Of a DNA stretch of 47,294 nucleotides, positions 1 to 9,931 are shown one piece after another. Origin of the DNA: Streptomyces afghaniensis 772 (GTDB taxonomy: Bacteria; Actinomycetota; Actinomycetes; Streptomycetales; Streptomycetaceae); contig KE354397.1 of the NCBI GenBank assembly GCA_000415505.1, positions 1 to 47,294 on the forward strand. The letters are read 5' to 3'. Positions within the stretch are counted from its first letter, which is position 1. Each line of letters opens with the position of its first letter. Under the pieces are notes generated by a model. The model worked only from the letters and a program-made list of their open reading frames with translations, had not been told where the DNA came from and searched no databases. The position numbers were made by a program, and so were the translations under genes.

Positions 1-21
1 CCGGGGCCGTACGGCGAACGC

Positions 22-40
22 CCGGGGCCCCGACCCCGGG
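22..40. repeat. GC-rich inverted repeat
   Basis: Arms CCCGGGG and CCCCGGG (about 21-27 and 34-40) flank a 6-nt loop just before an in-frame TAA at 41. This could be the terminator of a gene left of the window, but there is no U-tract, so the role is uncertain. Confidence 0.3.
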
Positions 41-61
41 TAACGTTAGCCGGGCCGACCA

Positions 62-528
62 CTCGGCCACGTCCGAGCGTGGACTCGACGGCGAGTCTGT
101 GCCCGTCGCGGCTCGCACGGCTGCGTGGAGCGCATCGCGAGCGGCCCCAACATCGCCGGCGCGCCTCGGAGACGGCTGGCGCCGGCCCCGACGGCGACAC
201 CTCCGCCGCCGCGGTGGCCGCCGCGGCCCGGGCCGGCGACCCGGTCGCCGTCGCCTCCTTCGAGCGGGCCGCCCAGGCCCTGGCCGCCGGGATCGCCGCG
301 ACCGCGACCCTCGTGGAGATCGACATCGCCGTGATCGGCGGGGGCGTGGGCAAGGCCGGCGACGTCCTGTTCGCTCCACTGCGCAAGGCGCTGAGCACCT
401 ACGCGACGCTGTCCTTCGTCCGGCACCTGACCGTGGCCCCGGCCCAGATGGGCACCGACGCCGGGCTGGTGGGCGCGGCGGCGGCAGCGCTGGAGCGGCG
501 GACCGACGCCGCCGCGGCGGGGGTGTGA
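62..528 (+). pseudogene. ROK-family kinase/regulator remnant, frameshifted and 5'-truncated
   Basis: The C-terminal third of a ROK (repressor/ORF/kinase) protein is readable from about 190 to the TGA at 526-528, including VIGGGVGKAGD and PLRKALSTYA followed by the usual C-terminal block. Upstream, recognisable ROK motifs lie in other frames. A degenerate zinc motif (the CxCGxxGCxE region, seen as GSHGCVERIASGPNI) lies in frame 2 at about 98-160. A short LGDGW piece lies in frame 3 at about 168-186. The rest is in frame 1. A stop at 41 closes frame 2, and the N-terminal ATP-binding half is absent. Intact ROK proteins are about 300-400 aa, so this is a broken remnant or poor-quality sequence. 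No function is expected. Confidence 0.7.
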
Positions 529-623
529 GACCGGGCAGGAACGTTCAGGCGGGTATCTCCGGGTCCCCGGCGCGTTGCTGATGCGGAGGGAACCGCTCCG
601 ACGCGGGCGGCATCTGGCCCGGC

Positions 624-1091
624 ATGGGCATCGGGATGTTGTTCTTCGGGCTGGCGTTCATGGGCGGATGGGCGGCGGCGGCCGGAGCGCTGGTGTACGC
701 CGTCGTCACGCTCGTCCGTGGCCGGGCGGAGGACTGGATGCGGCGCGACGGACACCCCGCGGCACGGCTGCTGCTGCCTGCGCCCGTGTACCTGCGCTTC
801 GACGTGGCACTCGCCGTGACGGCCTTTCTGGCAGATCTGTGGCTCGTGTCGGCGGCCATCGTGTTCGGGGCGGACGGCGTCTTCGCCGAGGACTGGATGG
901 GCTATCCCGGCATGATGGACCCCACCGGGCAGGGGTATCAGGCCGGAGTCGTGAGCGCGTTGCACACGACGGCGTGGTGGACCTTCGGGATCGCGGTCCT
1001 CGGCCGGTGCTGGATCACGGCCGGGGTACAGGTGTGCCTCCTGCCGTTCGCCGCCTGGTGGATCGGGACGTTCGACACGTACTACACCTGA
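624..1091 (+). CDS. small integral membrane protein, unknown function
   Basis: A 155-aa protein with about four hydrophobic segments (roughly residues 3-30, 55-80, 108-130 and 132-150). The first begins almost at the start (MGIGMLFFGLAFMGGWAAAA). The loops carry WMRRDGHPAARLL and EDWMGYPGMMDPT. I recognise no family. Codon positions show normal Streptomyces bias and no other frame is convincing. The ATG at 624 is the first plausible start, but no strong Shine-Dalgarno sequence precedes it, so the start is uncertain. It stands alone between the ROK remnant and the AraC regulator. Confidence 0.6.
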   Translation: MGIGMLFFGLAFMGGWAAAAGALVYAVVTLVRGRAEDWMRRDGHPAARLLLPAPVYLRFDVALAVTAFLADLWLVSAAIVFGADGVFAEDWMGYPGMMDPTGQGYQAGVVSALHTTAWWTFGIAVLGRCWITAGVQVCLLPFAAWWIGTFDTYYT

Positions 1092-1201
1092 CGGGCTGCT
1101 GTGCTTGACGGGTTGCTGAACCTGACGGACGCCGGTCCGGAATACCGGGCCTTCCCGCGGAAAACGCCCGAATGTCAGTGCTATGTGGCACGATCGCGCT
1201 T

Positions 1202-1645
1202 GTGAGCAGCAGACCCGCCCCGGCGCAGCGCCTGCGCGACCTCGCCCTCCTGCGCCGGGTCAAGGACCGGATCGACCGGGAGTACGCACGGCCGCTGGAC
1301 GTCGAGGCGCTGGCCCGGGGGGTGCACATGTCGGCCGGGCATCTCAGCCGCGAGTTCAAGCGCGCCTATGGCGAGTCGCCGTACAGCTACCTCATGACGC
1401 GCCGCATCGAGCGCGCCATGGCGTTGCTGCGCCGTGGGGACCTCAGCGTCACCGAGGTGTGTTTCGAGGTCGGCTGCTCGTCTCTGGGCACCTTCAGTAC
1501 CCGTTTCACGGAACTGGTCGGCATGCCGCCAAGCGCCTTCCGGCGCCAGGCGGTCCTCGCCACCGCGGGCATTCCGTCGTGCGTGGCGAAGCAGGTGACC
1601 AGACCGATCAGGAATCGAGAAGCGCCCGCCCCGGGCCGAAACTAG
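1202..1645 (+). CDS. AraC-family transcriptional regulator (HTH domain only)
   Basis: A DNA-binding protein of about 147 aa made almost entirely of the AraC/XylS double helix-turn-helix. The first HTH is near residues 28-60 (YARPLDVEALARGVHMSAGHLSREF). The second is near 80-115 (LSVTEVCFEVGCSSLGTFSTRF), with the family signature GMPPSAFRR after it. No sensor domain is present. The GTG at 1202 is preferred over the ATG at 1172 because homologous proteins begin close to the RLRDLALLRR block. The gene ends one base before the VOC gene, so the two are very likely one operon. AraC-VOC pairs of this type recur in Streptomyces. Confidence 0.88.
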   Translation: MSSRPAPAQRLRDLALLRRVKDRIDREYARPLDVEALARGVHMSAGHLSREFKRAYGESPYSYLMTRRIERAMALLRRGDLSVTEVCFEVGCSSLGTFSTRFTELVGMPPSAFRRQAVLATAGIPSCVAKQVTRPIRNREAPAPGRN

Positions 1646-1646
1646 C

Positions 1647-2069
1647 GTGATGGCCATGGACCTCACCATTCACGCCAGCTTCCTTCCGCACGACGACCCG
1701 GACGCCGCCCTGGCGTTCTATCGCGACACCCTCGGCTTCGAAGTCCGCAAGGACGTCGGATACCAGGGCATGCGCTGGATCACGGTCGGCCCCGTCGGCC
1801 AGCCCGGCACGAACATCGTGCTGCATCCGCCGGCCGCCGACCCCGGGATCACCGAGGACGAGCGCAAGACCATCGCCGAGATGATGGCCAAGGGGACCTA
1901 CGCCAGCATCGTCCTGGCCACCCCCGACGTCGACGCCGTCTTCGAACGGGTGCAGGCGGGCGACGCCGAGGTGGTCCAGGAGCCCGTGGACCAGCCGTAC
2001 GGCGTTCGCGACTGCGCCTTCCGCGACCCTGCGGGCAACATGGTCCGCATCCAGCAGCTCGAGCCGTGA
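1647..2069 (+). CDS. VOC-superfamily (glyoxalase/dioxygenase fold) protein
   Basis: A 140-aa single-domain vicinal-oxygen-chelate protein with two beta-alpha-beta-beta-beta modules. The first contains FLPHDDPDAALAFYRDTLGFEVRKD. The second contains ASIVLATPDVDAVFERVQ and ends in the typical AFRDPAGNMVRIQQ, whose Glu/Gln region contributes a metal ligand in this fold. The substrate is unknown; relatives include glyoxalases, antibiotic-binding proteins and extradiol dioxygenases. Possible starts are GTG 1647, ATG 1650 and ATG 1656. Translation follows the AraC gene with a 1-nt gap, so coupling is likely. Confidence 0.87.
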   Translation: MMAMDLTIHASFLPHDDPDAALAFYRDTLGFEVRKDVGYQGMRWITVGPVGQPGTNIVLHPPAADPGITEDERKTIAEMMAKGTYASIVLATPDVDAVFERVQAGDAEVVQEPVDQPYGVRDCAFRDPAGNMVRIQQLEP

Positions 2070-2109
2070 CGGCCCGGTAGCAGCCGGCCCACGGATCCAC
2101 ACGAAACAC

Positions 2110-2140
2110 CCCCGCGCCGCGCCTCAGGGCCGGCGCGGGG
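2110..2140 (+). terminator. GC-rich hairpin after the AraC-VOC operon
   Basis: Perfect 10-bp arms CCCCGCGCCG (2110-2119) and CGGCGCGGGG (2131-2140) flank an 11-nt loop, 41 nt after the VOC stop. There is no U-tract, which is common for Streptomyces terminators. It separates this operon from the UvrA-like gene. Confidence 0.6.
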
Positions 2141-2187
2141 ACACAGATCGTCCGACCGCGGCAGCCCCGCCCGACAGATGGAGACCG

Positions 2188-4581
<2,394 letters not shown>

Positions 4582-4592
4582 CGGCGTTCTGC

Positions 4593-4644
4593 GGGGCCGT
4601 GAGGCGAGTACTCCGAGACTCCTCTCACGGCCCCGATTTTTTTT
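4593..4644 (+). terminator. strong rho-independent terminator
   Basis: A perfect 11-bp stem, GGGGCCGTGAG (4593-4603) with CTCACGGCCCC (4624-4634), is followed by GA and eight T residues (4637-4644). It lies 12 nt after the UvrA-like stop. A canonical U-tract terminator is notable in such GC-rich DNA. Confidence 0.95.
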
Positions 4645-4726
4645 GGACATAAGGGGCGAAAGTGTGAATATCAGTGCGCCTTCGAGGGCACTCCATCCCC
4701 TGACCCTCCACAGAACGGAGCCGCTG

Positions 4727-5002
4727 ATGATCATCAAGAAGATGCACGAGATGGGCGTCCGCAGCGAGCACGCCTACATCGCCGCCATGGCATCCATCGG
4801 CCTCAGTGTCGTCGCCTGGGCGGGCTCCCTGAAGGTGGAACCCGGCGTCAACGTCGCCCGCGCCGACCGCTGGGGCATCTTCGTCGGCGAATGGGCGCCC
4901 ACCTTCTTCGGTCTCGGACTCGCCCTGTCCCACTACGAACAGCAGGACGGCACGCTCACCGCCGACGTCCACGAGTTCCGCCAGGCGCAGAAGGCGGGCT
5001 GA
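4727..5002 (+). CDS. small membrane protein, conserved hypothetical
   Basis: A 91-aa protein. After a short basic start (MIIKKMHEMGVRSEHAY) there is one hydrophobic segment at about residues 18-36 and a second, weaker one at about 50-66 (WGIFVGEWAPTFFGLGLAL). A charged tail follows (SHYEQQDGTLTADVHEFRQ). I recall similar small proteins in many streptomycetes but no assigned function. ACGGAG at about 4715-4720, 6 nt before ATG 4727, fixes the start. The terminator at 4593-4644 lies just upstream, so it needs its own promoter. Confidence 0.72.
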   Translation: MIIKKMHEMGVRSEHAYIAAMASIGLSVVAWAGSLKVEPGVNVARADRWGIFVGEWAPTFFGLGLALSHYEQQDGTLTADVHEFRQAQKAG

Positions 5003-5052
5003 ACGGCCCACTCCGGCGAGCGCCCGGCGCCGTTCCCGCGCACCCTGGTGCC

Positions 5053-5277
5053 ATGGCGTCCGTGAAACCCGTCGTGGTCTACCCGCCCGCCACGGACGGT
5101 GGCCGGCGGGTCCGCGTGGACGACCAGTTCCTCGGGATCGCGTACGGGCTGCTGGACGTCGCCGAGTTCCTGCGGCGGGCGGGGATCGAGGATGCGGACG
5201 AGGCGTACGTGGCGGCGACGGGCCTGATCGAGTGGCGCGGCGGCGGCCCCGGCACCTGGGGTACGGGGCCCGGGTGA
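5053..5277 (+). CDS. small hypothetical protein
   Basis: A 74-aa soluble protein beginning MASVKPVVVYPPATDGGRRV. It has an amphipathic central part (DDQFLGIAYGLLDVAEFLRRAGI) and a Gly/Pro-rich tail. There is no signal peptide or membrane segment. I do not recognise a family, although the composition and codon usage look genuinely coding. It lies 50 nt after the small membrane protein on the same strand. Confidence 0.6.
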   Translation: MASVKPVVVYPPATDGGRRVRVDDQFLGIAYGLLDVAEFLRRAGIEDADEAYVAATGLIEWRGGGPGTWGTGPG

Positions 5278-5343
5278 AGCCGGCGCTTCCCCCGAACGGC
5301 CCAGCGGCGTGACCCCGGAGCGGGTCCGGCAGTTGAGTCGGGC

Positions 5344-5574
5344 ATGAAGAAGCGCAGCATGCTCGCCATCGCCTCCCTGGCCACCGGCTTCGTCGTCGCC
5401 GCGGTCACTCCGTCGCACGCTGTCGGAGAGAAGCTCCCCGCCATCAACGTGGACGAGACTCTCAAGACGCTCGACCAGGCCGTCGGCAAGGACGGCCTGT
5501 CCGTTGCCGGGAAGGATGGCGTTCAGAAGAACAAGGGTGCCCAGAAGAAGGGCGCTCCGAAGAAGAAGGGCTGA
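5344..5574 (+). CDS. small secreted, lysine-rich protein
   Basis: A 76-aa protein with a clear Sec signal peptide: MKKRSM, a hydrophobic core LAIASLATGFVVAAVTP, and probable cleavage near SHA-VG at residues 25-27. The mature part is about 50 aa. It starts acidic (EKLPAINVDETLKTLDQAV) and ends in a strongly basic Gly/Lys tail (KNKGAQKKGAPKKKG). There are no cysteines, so it is not a chaplin or rodlin. The function is unknown; a cell-wall or polyanion-binding role for the tail is only a guess. A large hairpin follows the stop. Confidence 0.68.
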   Translation: MKKRSMLAIASLATGFVVAAVTPSHAVGEKLPAINVDETLKTLDQAVGKDGLSVAGKDGVQKNKGAQKKGAPKKKG

Positions 5575-5596
5575 CGAGCCGCTCAGGCCCGGGCCC

Positions 5597-5638
5597 ACGG
5601 CGCCGGCGCTCCCCGCGTGCGGGGGGCGCCGGCGCCGT
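5597..5638 (+). terminator. large GC hairpin after the secreted-protein gene
   Basis: The outer arms ACGGCGCCGGCGC and GCGCCGGCGCCGT are perfectly complementary, with an inner CCCC/GGGG extension and a loop of about 6 nt. It starts 22 nt after the stop at 5574. There is no U-tract. It probably terminates transcription or protects the 3' end. Confidence 0.75.
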
Positions 5639-5721
5639 CGTCATGCGCCCTCAACTGCGGCTGGTTTCCGTGGCAGGGTGGAGCGGGCAAGCCTCAGGGG
5701 GCCAACAGAAGAGGGGGACCT

Positions 5722-6765
5722 GTGACCGTCGTCTGGATCAACGGCGCGTTCGGTGCGGGGAAGACCACCACCGCACAGGAACTGATCGAACTGATCCCGA
5801 ACAGCACGCTCTTCGACCCCGAGGTCATCGGCGGAGCGCTCCGGTACCTGCTACCGCCCAAACACCTCGCCGAGGTCGGCGACTTCCAGGACCTGCCGAT
5901 CTGGCGACGGCTCGTGATCGACACGGCGGCCGCGATGCTCGCCGAGCTCGGCGGGACCCTGGTGGTCCCCATGACCCTGCTGCGCCAGGAGTACCGCGAC
6001 GAGATCTTCGGCGGCCTGGCCGCCCGCAGGATTCCGGTCAGCCACATCCTGCTCGCTCCGGCCGAAACGATACTGCGGGAGCGGATAGCGGGCCGCGAGG
6101 TTCCGCCGGACCTGCCCGACGGCGAGATGCGAATACGCCAGTGGTCCTTCGACCACATCGAGCCGTACCGCGCCGCCCTCGCCTCCTGGCTCACCGCCGA
6201 CGCCCACCCGGTCGACACCAGCGACCTCACGCCCCACGAGACCGCCGCCCGGATCGCCGAGGCCGTCAACAGCGGCTCCGTGCCCGCCTGCGACATCGTG
6301 CAGACACCCGAGCCCACCGCCGAGACACTCGCCGCCGGAGTGCTGCTCTTCGACGAACAGGACCGGGTGCTGCTCGTCGACCCCACCTACAAGGCCGGCT
6401 GGGAGTTCCCCGGCGGGGTCGTCGAACCCGGTGAGGCGCCCGCGCGCGCCGGTGTGCGGGAGGTCGCCGAGGAGACCGGCATCCACCTCGACGAGGTACC
6501 GAGCCTCCTCGTCGTCGACTGGGAGCGCCCCTCGCCCCCCGGGTTCGGCGGACTGCGGCTCCTCTTCGACGGCGGCCTCCTCGACTCCACGGAGGCCCGA
6601 CGGCTGCTGCTGCCCGGGCCGGAGCTGCGCGACTGGCGGTTCGTCACCGAGGAGGAGGCCGCCGACCTGCTGCCGCCGGTGCGCTACGAGCGGCTGCGCT
6701 GGGCTCTGAGGGCGCGCGAACGCGGAGCGGCGTTCTATCTGGAAGCCGGAGTGCCGGTCGGCTGA
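5722..6765 (+). CDS. fusion protein: TmrB-like P-loop kinase + NUDIX hydrolase
   Basis: A 347-aa protein of two enzymes. Residues about 1-185 are a P-loop kinase/ATPase with Walker A GAFGAGKTTT near the N-terminus and the layout of TmrB-like or AAA_33 kinases (PEVIGGALRYLLP, PMTLLRQEY, ILLAPAETILRERI). Residues about 205-335 are a NUDIX domain with a complete Nudix box (GX5EX7REUXEEXGU) near residues 231-254: GVVEPGE, then REVAEETGI. The substrate is unknown; a nucleotide- or antibiotic-phosphorylating module joined to a phosphohydrolase suggests metabolite handling or resistance. The GTG at 5722 is chosen because AGAGGGGG lies just upstream and it places the P-loop at residue 8, as in relatives. 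Longer upstream starts would add a non-conserved leader. Confidence 0.85.
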   Translation: MTVVWINGAFGAGKTTTAQELIELIPNSTLFDPEVIGGALRYLLPPKHLAEVGDFQDLPIWRRLVIDTAAAMLAELGGTLVVPMTLLRQEYRDEIFGGLAARRIPVSHILLAPAETILRERIAGREVPPDLPDGEMRIRQWSFDHIEPYRAALASWLTADAHPVDTSDLTPHETAARIAEAVNSGSVPACDIVQTPEPTAETLAAGVLLFDEQDRVLLVDPTYKAGWEFPGGVVEPGEAPARAGVREVAEETGIHLDEVPSLLVVDWERPSPPGFGGLRLLFDGGLLDSTEARRLLLPGPELRDWRFVTEEEAADLLPPVRYERLRWALRARERGAAFYLEAGVPVG

Positions 6766-7071
6766 CGCCGAGCTCTCCGTCAGTGCCCTTTACCCGGCGC
6801 GGGGGATTCCGAGGGAAAAGCAAAAGGAAACGTCCACGCAGCCACTGCCAATCGCTGCCCAAGGAATCTCCCGCACTCCCTCACGCGGCGGGTAATCACA
6901 TTCCCCGTGCTCGTCAACACTTTTCCATGACCGCAAACAATCCCTTTTCCGGCCCCTGCTCGGCTTGACCGGACTCGCACGTCGTTGCGAAAGTCCGCAG
7001 AGTCTCACGGCGGCACTTTCGACCGCCACTCAATTTCCTTGCCTCAGGGGCAGATCCGGGATGTCCGTACG
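6766..7071. promoter_or_regulatory. intergenic region upstream of the peptide-transporter operon
   Basis: About 300 nt without a convincing gene, noticeably richer in A/T between about 6830 and 6970 than its surroundings. It is the only plausible promoter region for the dpp-like operon. A TTGACC hexamer at 6965-6970 is a possible -35 element, but no good -10 follows. A weak 6-bp stem surrounds the kinase/NUDIX stop codon. Confidence 0.35.
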
Positions 7072-8103
7072 ATGACCACGCAACACCAGCCGGCCGACGC
7101 CGGCGGCGGCACCGCGCTGCTGACCGAGCCGTCGACGCAGGACCCCCGACCCGCCGACACCGTCGTCGCCGGCCGCTCACCGGCCCGCATGGCCTGGAAG
7201 CGGATCAGGGGGGACAAGGTCACCATGGCCGCCCTGGTGGCCACCCTCCTGTTCATCGCGATCGCACTGCTCGCGCCGGTCCTCACCGCGCTGACCAGCT
7301 GGGGACCGATCACCCCCGACAACAAGGCGATCAACCCCGACACGGGCAACTTCCCCTACGGATCCCTGGGCGGCATCAGCGCCCAGCACCTCCTCGGAGT
7401 CGAACCGGGCACCGGCTACGACCTGTTCGCCCGTATCGTCTACGGTCTGCGCACCTCCCTCTACGTGGGTTTCGCCTCGGCCGCGCTGTCCACCGCGGTC
7501 GGTGTCGTGGCAGGGCTCGCGGCCGGCTACTTCGGCGGCTGGGTCGACTCCCTGCTGTCCCGGGTCATGGACGTGATGCTGGCGTTCCCACAGCTGCTGT
7601 TCATCATCGCGCTCACCCCGGTGATCCAGAACGCCCTGCAGACCAACAGCCACGGCGGCACCGACGAGAACCTCCGGCTGCTCGTCCTCGTCCTCAACAT
7701 CGCCGTCTTCGCCTGGGCCTACACCGCCCGTCTGGTGCGCGGCCAGGTGCTGTCCCTGCGCGAGCGCGAGTTCGTCGACGCCGCGCGGCTGATGAGCGCC
7801 GGCCGGCGGCACATCCTCTTCCGGCAGCTGCTGCCCAACCTGTGGGCGCCGATCCTGATCTCCTTCGCCCTCGCCGTCCCGCAGAACATCACCACCGAGG
7901 CGGCCCTGTCGTACCTGGGCGTCGGCGTCATCCCGCCCAACCCGGACTGGGGAGCGCTGCTGTCGGACGCCTCCCAGTTCTTCCTCCAGGACCCGATGTA
8001 CCTCTTCGTGCCCGGCGTCCTGCTCTTCCTCCTGGTCCTGGCGCTCAATCTCCTCGGGGACGGCGTCCGGGACGCCCTGGATCCCCGCGCCCGGCGCGGC
8101 TGA
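7072..8103 (+). CDS. dppC: dipeptide/oligopeptide ABC transporter permease (DppC/OppC type)
   Basis: A 343-aa inner-membrane permease. A roughly 45-residue cytoplasmic N-terminus is followed by TM1 (TMAALVATLLFIAIALLAPVL), a large external loop (QHLLGVEPGTGYDLFARIVYG) and five more TM segments. The cytoplasmic EAA loop, which docks the ATPases, reads EFVDAARLMSAGRRHILFRQLLPN. The C-terminus LNLLGDGVRDALDPRAR is diagnostic of DppC/OppC. The ATG at 7072 is the best start; upstream in-frame codons are possible. It is first in an operon with the binding protein, the second permease and two ATPases. C-before-A order is unusual for this transporter class. Confidence 0.92.
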   Translation: MTTQHQPADAGGGTALLTEPSTQDPRPADTVVAGRSPARMAWKRIRGDKVTMAALVATLLFIAIALLAPVLTALTSWGPITPDNKAINPDTGNFPYGSLGGISAQHLLGVEPGTGYDLFARIVYGLRTSLYVGFASAALSTAVGVVAGLAAGYFGGWVDSLLSRVMDVMLAFPQLLFIIALTPVIQNALQTNSHGGTDENLRLLVLVLNIAVFAWAYTARLVRGQVLSLREREFVDAARLMSAGRRHILFRQLLPNLWAPILISFALAVPQNITTEAALSYLGVGVIPPNPDWGALLSDASQFFLQDPMYLFVPGVLLFLLVLALNLLGDGVRDALDPRARRG

Positions 8104-8127
8104 CAAGCCACCCCCCGAGTGTCGGCC

Positions 8128-8151
8128 CGGCGGCCCCACGAACGGCCGCCG
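8128..8151 (+). repeat. inverted repeat between dppC and dppA
   Basis: Arms CGGCGGCC (8128-8135) and GGCCGCCG (8144-8151) flank an 8-nt loop in the 77-nt gap between the permease and the binding-protein gene. It may stabilise or attenuate the transcript. Confidence 0.45.
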
Positions 8152-8180
8152 AGCCCGTAGCAAGAAACGGAGTTTCCTCA

Positions 8181-9857
8181 ATGACGCGCAGCACGCGCAG
8201 ATCGCGCACGGTCGCTCTCACGGCCTCCGCCGTGATGATCGCCCTGGGGGCCACCGCATGCGGAGGGTCCTCCGGCAACAGCGCCAGCGGCTCCCCGTCG
8301 AAGGGCGGCACGCTGACGATCCTCGACGATGCCGACTTCAACCACATCGACCCCCAGCGGACGTACACCACCGAGGGTTCGAGCATGGACTACGAGCTCG
8401 TCCGCACCCTCACCGGCTGGGACGAGACGGCGTCCGAGCCCAAGCTGGTCGGCGACCTGGCCACCGACACCGGAACGCCCAGCAAGGGCGCCACGGTGTG
8501 GACGTTCCACCTGCGCCACGGTGTCAAGTGGCAGGACGGCAGCGAAGTCACCGCGCAGGACGTCAAGTACGGCGTCGAGCGGGCGTTCTCCCCGGACATC
8601 AACGGCGGCCCGCCGTACGCCAGTCAGTGGCTGGTCGGCGGTGATTCCTACAAGGGTCCGTACAAGGGCAAGCAGCTGGCCTCGATCCAGACGCCGGACA
8701 AGTACACCCTCGTCTTCCATCTCAACCAGCCCGTCGCCGACTTCAACGAGACGACGGCCATGACCGGGTGGTCGGCCGTGCCCAAGGCCCACGACACCGG
8801 CGCCACGTACGACACGCACGTCTGGTCCGACGGGCCCTACATGATCAAGTCGTACGCCAAGAACAAGGAAATGGTCCTCGTCCGGAACAAGAACTGGAGC
8901 CAGTCGACCGACCCGATCCGTCAGCAGAACCTCGACGAGATCGACGCGAAGTTCGGCCAGGACCAGGCCGCCATCGACCAGCAGATCAAGTCCGACGGCG
9001 GCTCCGCCCAGACCGCGATCACGCAGACGCCGATCGCCGGCTCCGACCTGACGACGATGGCGGGCGATCCCTCGCTCAAGTCGCGCTACTACAAGATCCC
9101 GGCCCCGGGCATCAACTACATGGCGATCAACCTGAACCGGGTCAAGGACATCAAGGTCCGTCAGGCGATCGAGTACGCCGTCGACAAGACCACCGTACGC
9201 GGCGCCTTCGGCGGTTCGGCCTACGGCAACTACGCCACCACGATGCTCGCCCCCGGTATCGACGGCCACAAGGACTTCAACCTCTACAGCAGCAACCCCG
9301 CCGGTGACCTCACCAAGGCCAAGGCCCTGATGAAGCAGGCCGGCAACCCCAAGCCGACGATGTCGCTCGCGGTGGAGAACATCCCCACGCACGAGCACTT
9401 CGCCGACGCCGTGAAGACCGCGCTGGCGAAGATCGGCATCACGGTGAACATCACCCCGATCGACAAGAACAACTACTTCAGCACCGTGGACAACGTGAAG
9501 AACCAGTACGACCTGACGTGGGGCGACTGGATCGCGGACTGGCCGAACGCCTCCACCGTGCTGCCCACCCTCTTCGACGGGCGCCAGATCAAGAAGCTCC
9601 CGCAGTCCAACAACGACCTCTCGTACCTGAACGACCCGAAGGTCAACGCGCAGATCGACAAGATCGGCAAGATGACCGACATCAAGCAGCGCAACGCCGC
9701 CTACGGAGAGCTGGACGAGCAGATCCTGAAGGACGCCGCCGTGGTCCCGCTGATGTACATGAACTTCAGCGAGGTGAGCGGCTCGAAGGTGGGCGGTGTC
9801 ATCGACGACTCGATCATGGCCGAACCCAGCCTGGTGCACGCCTACATCAAGCAGTGA
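8181..9857 (+). CDS. dppA: ABC transporter peptide-binding lipoprotein (SBP family 5)
   Basis: A 558-aa extracellular binding protein. The signal peptide (MTRSTRRSRT then VALTASAVMIALGATAC) ends in a lipobox-like ATAC-GG, so Cys27 or close to it is probably lipid-modified. The mature protein has SBP_bac_5 features: GGTLTILDDADFNHIDPQ, the VWTFHLRHGVKWQDGSEVTAQDV block, KDIKVRQAIEYAVDK, and a C-terminal WIADWPNASTVLPTLFDG segment typical of peptide binders. AACGGAG about 8 nt upstream supports ATG 8181. A perfect 13-bp hairpin follows the gene, consistent with binding-protein mRNA accumulating above the permease and ATPase messages. Confidence 0.93.
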   Translation: MTRSTRRSRTVALTASAVMIALGATACGGSSGNSASGSPSKGGTLTILDDADFNHIDPQRTYTTEGSSMDYELVRTLTGWDETASEPKLVGDLATDTGTPSKGATVWTFHLRHGVKWQDGSEVTAQDVKYGVERAFSPDINGGPPYASQWLVGGDSYKGPYKGKQLASIQTPDKYTLVFHLNQPVADFNETTAMTGWSAVPKAHDTGATYDTHVWSDGPYMIKSYAKNKEMVLVRNKNWSQSTDPIRQQNLDEIDAKFGQDQAAIDQQIKSDGGSAQTAITQTPIAGSDLTTMAGDPSLKSRYYKIPAPGINYMAINLNRVKDIKVRQAIEYAVDKTTVRGAFGGSAYGNYATTMLAPGIDGHKDFNLYSSNPAGDLTKAKALMKQAGNPKPTMSLAVENIPTHEHFADAVKTALAKIGITVNITPIDKNNYFSTVDNVKNQYDLTWGDWIADWPNASTVLPTLFDGRQIKKLPQSNNDLSYLNDPKVNAQIDKIGKMTDIKQRNAAYGELDEQILKDAAVVPLMYMNFSEVSGSKVGGVIDDSIMAEPSLVHAYIKQ

Positions 9858-9873
9858 CGCACCCCCTCTGAAC

Positions 9874-9901
9874 CCCGCCGGCGGCCCAGGCCGCCGGCGG
9901 G
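9874..9901 (+). terminator. 13-bp perfect hairpin between dppA and dppB (partial terminator/attenuator)
   Basis: CCCGCCGGCGGCC (9874-9886) pairs exactly with GGCCGCCGGCGGG (9889-9901) with almost no loop. It lies 17 nt after the binding-protein stop and 31 nt before the next permease start. Such elements commonly set a high binding-protein to permease ratio. Confidence 0.7.
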
Positions 9902-9931
9902 CACCCCACTCACGTCAGGTCCCGGCACCCC

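Noticed and set aside
5344-5574. Secreted small protein as a chaplin or rodlin
   Set aside because: No chaplin Cys pair and the wrong composition; a Lys/Gly-rich tail is not seen in those families.
8178-9839. 553-codon reverse frame opposite the peptide-binding protein
   Set aside because: Shadow of dppA. No motif or start context.
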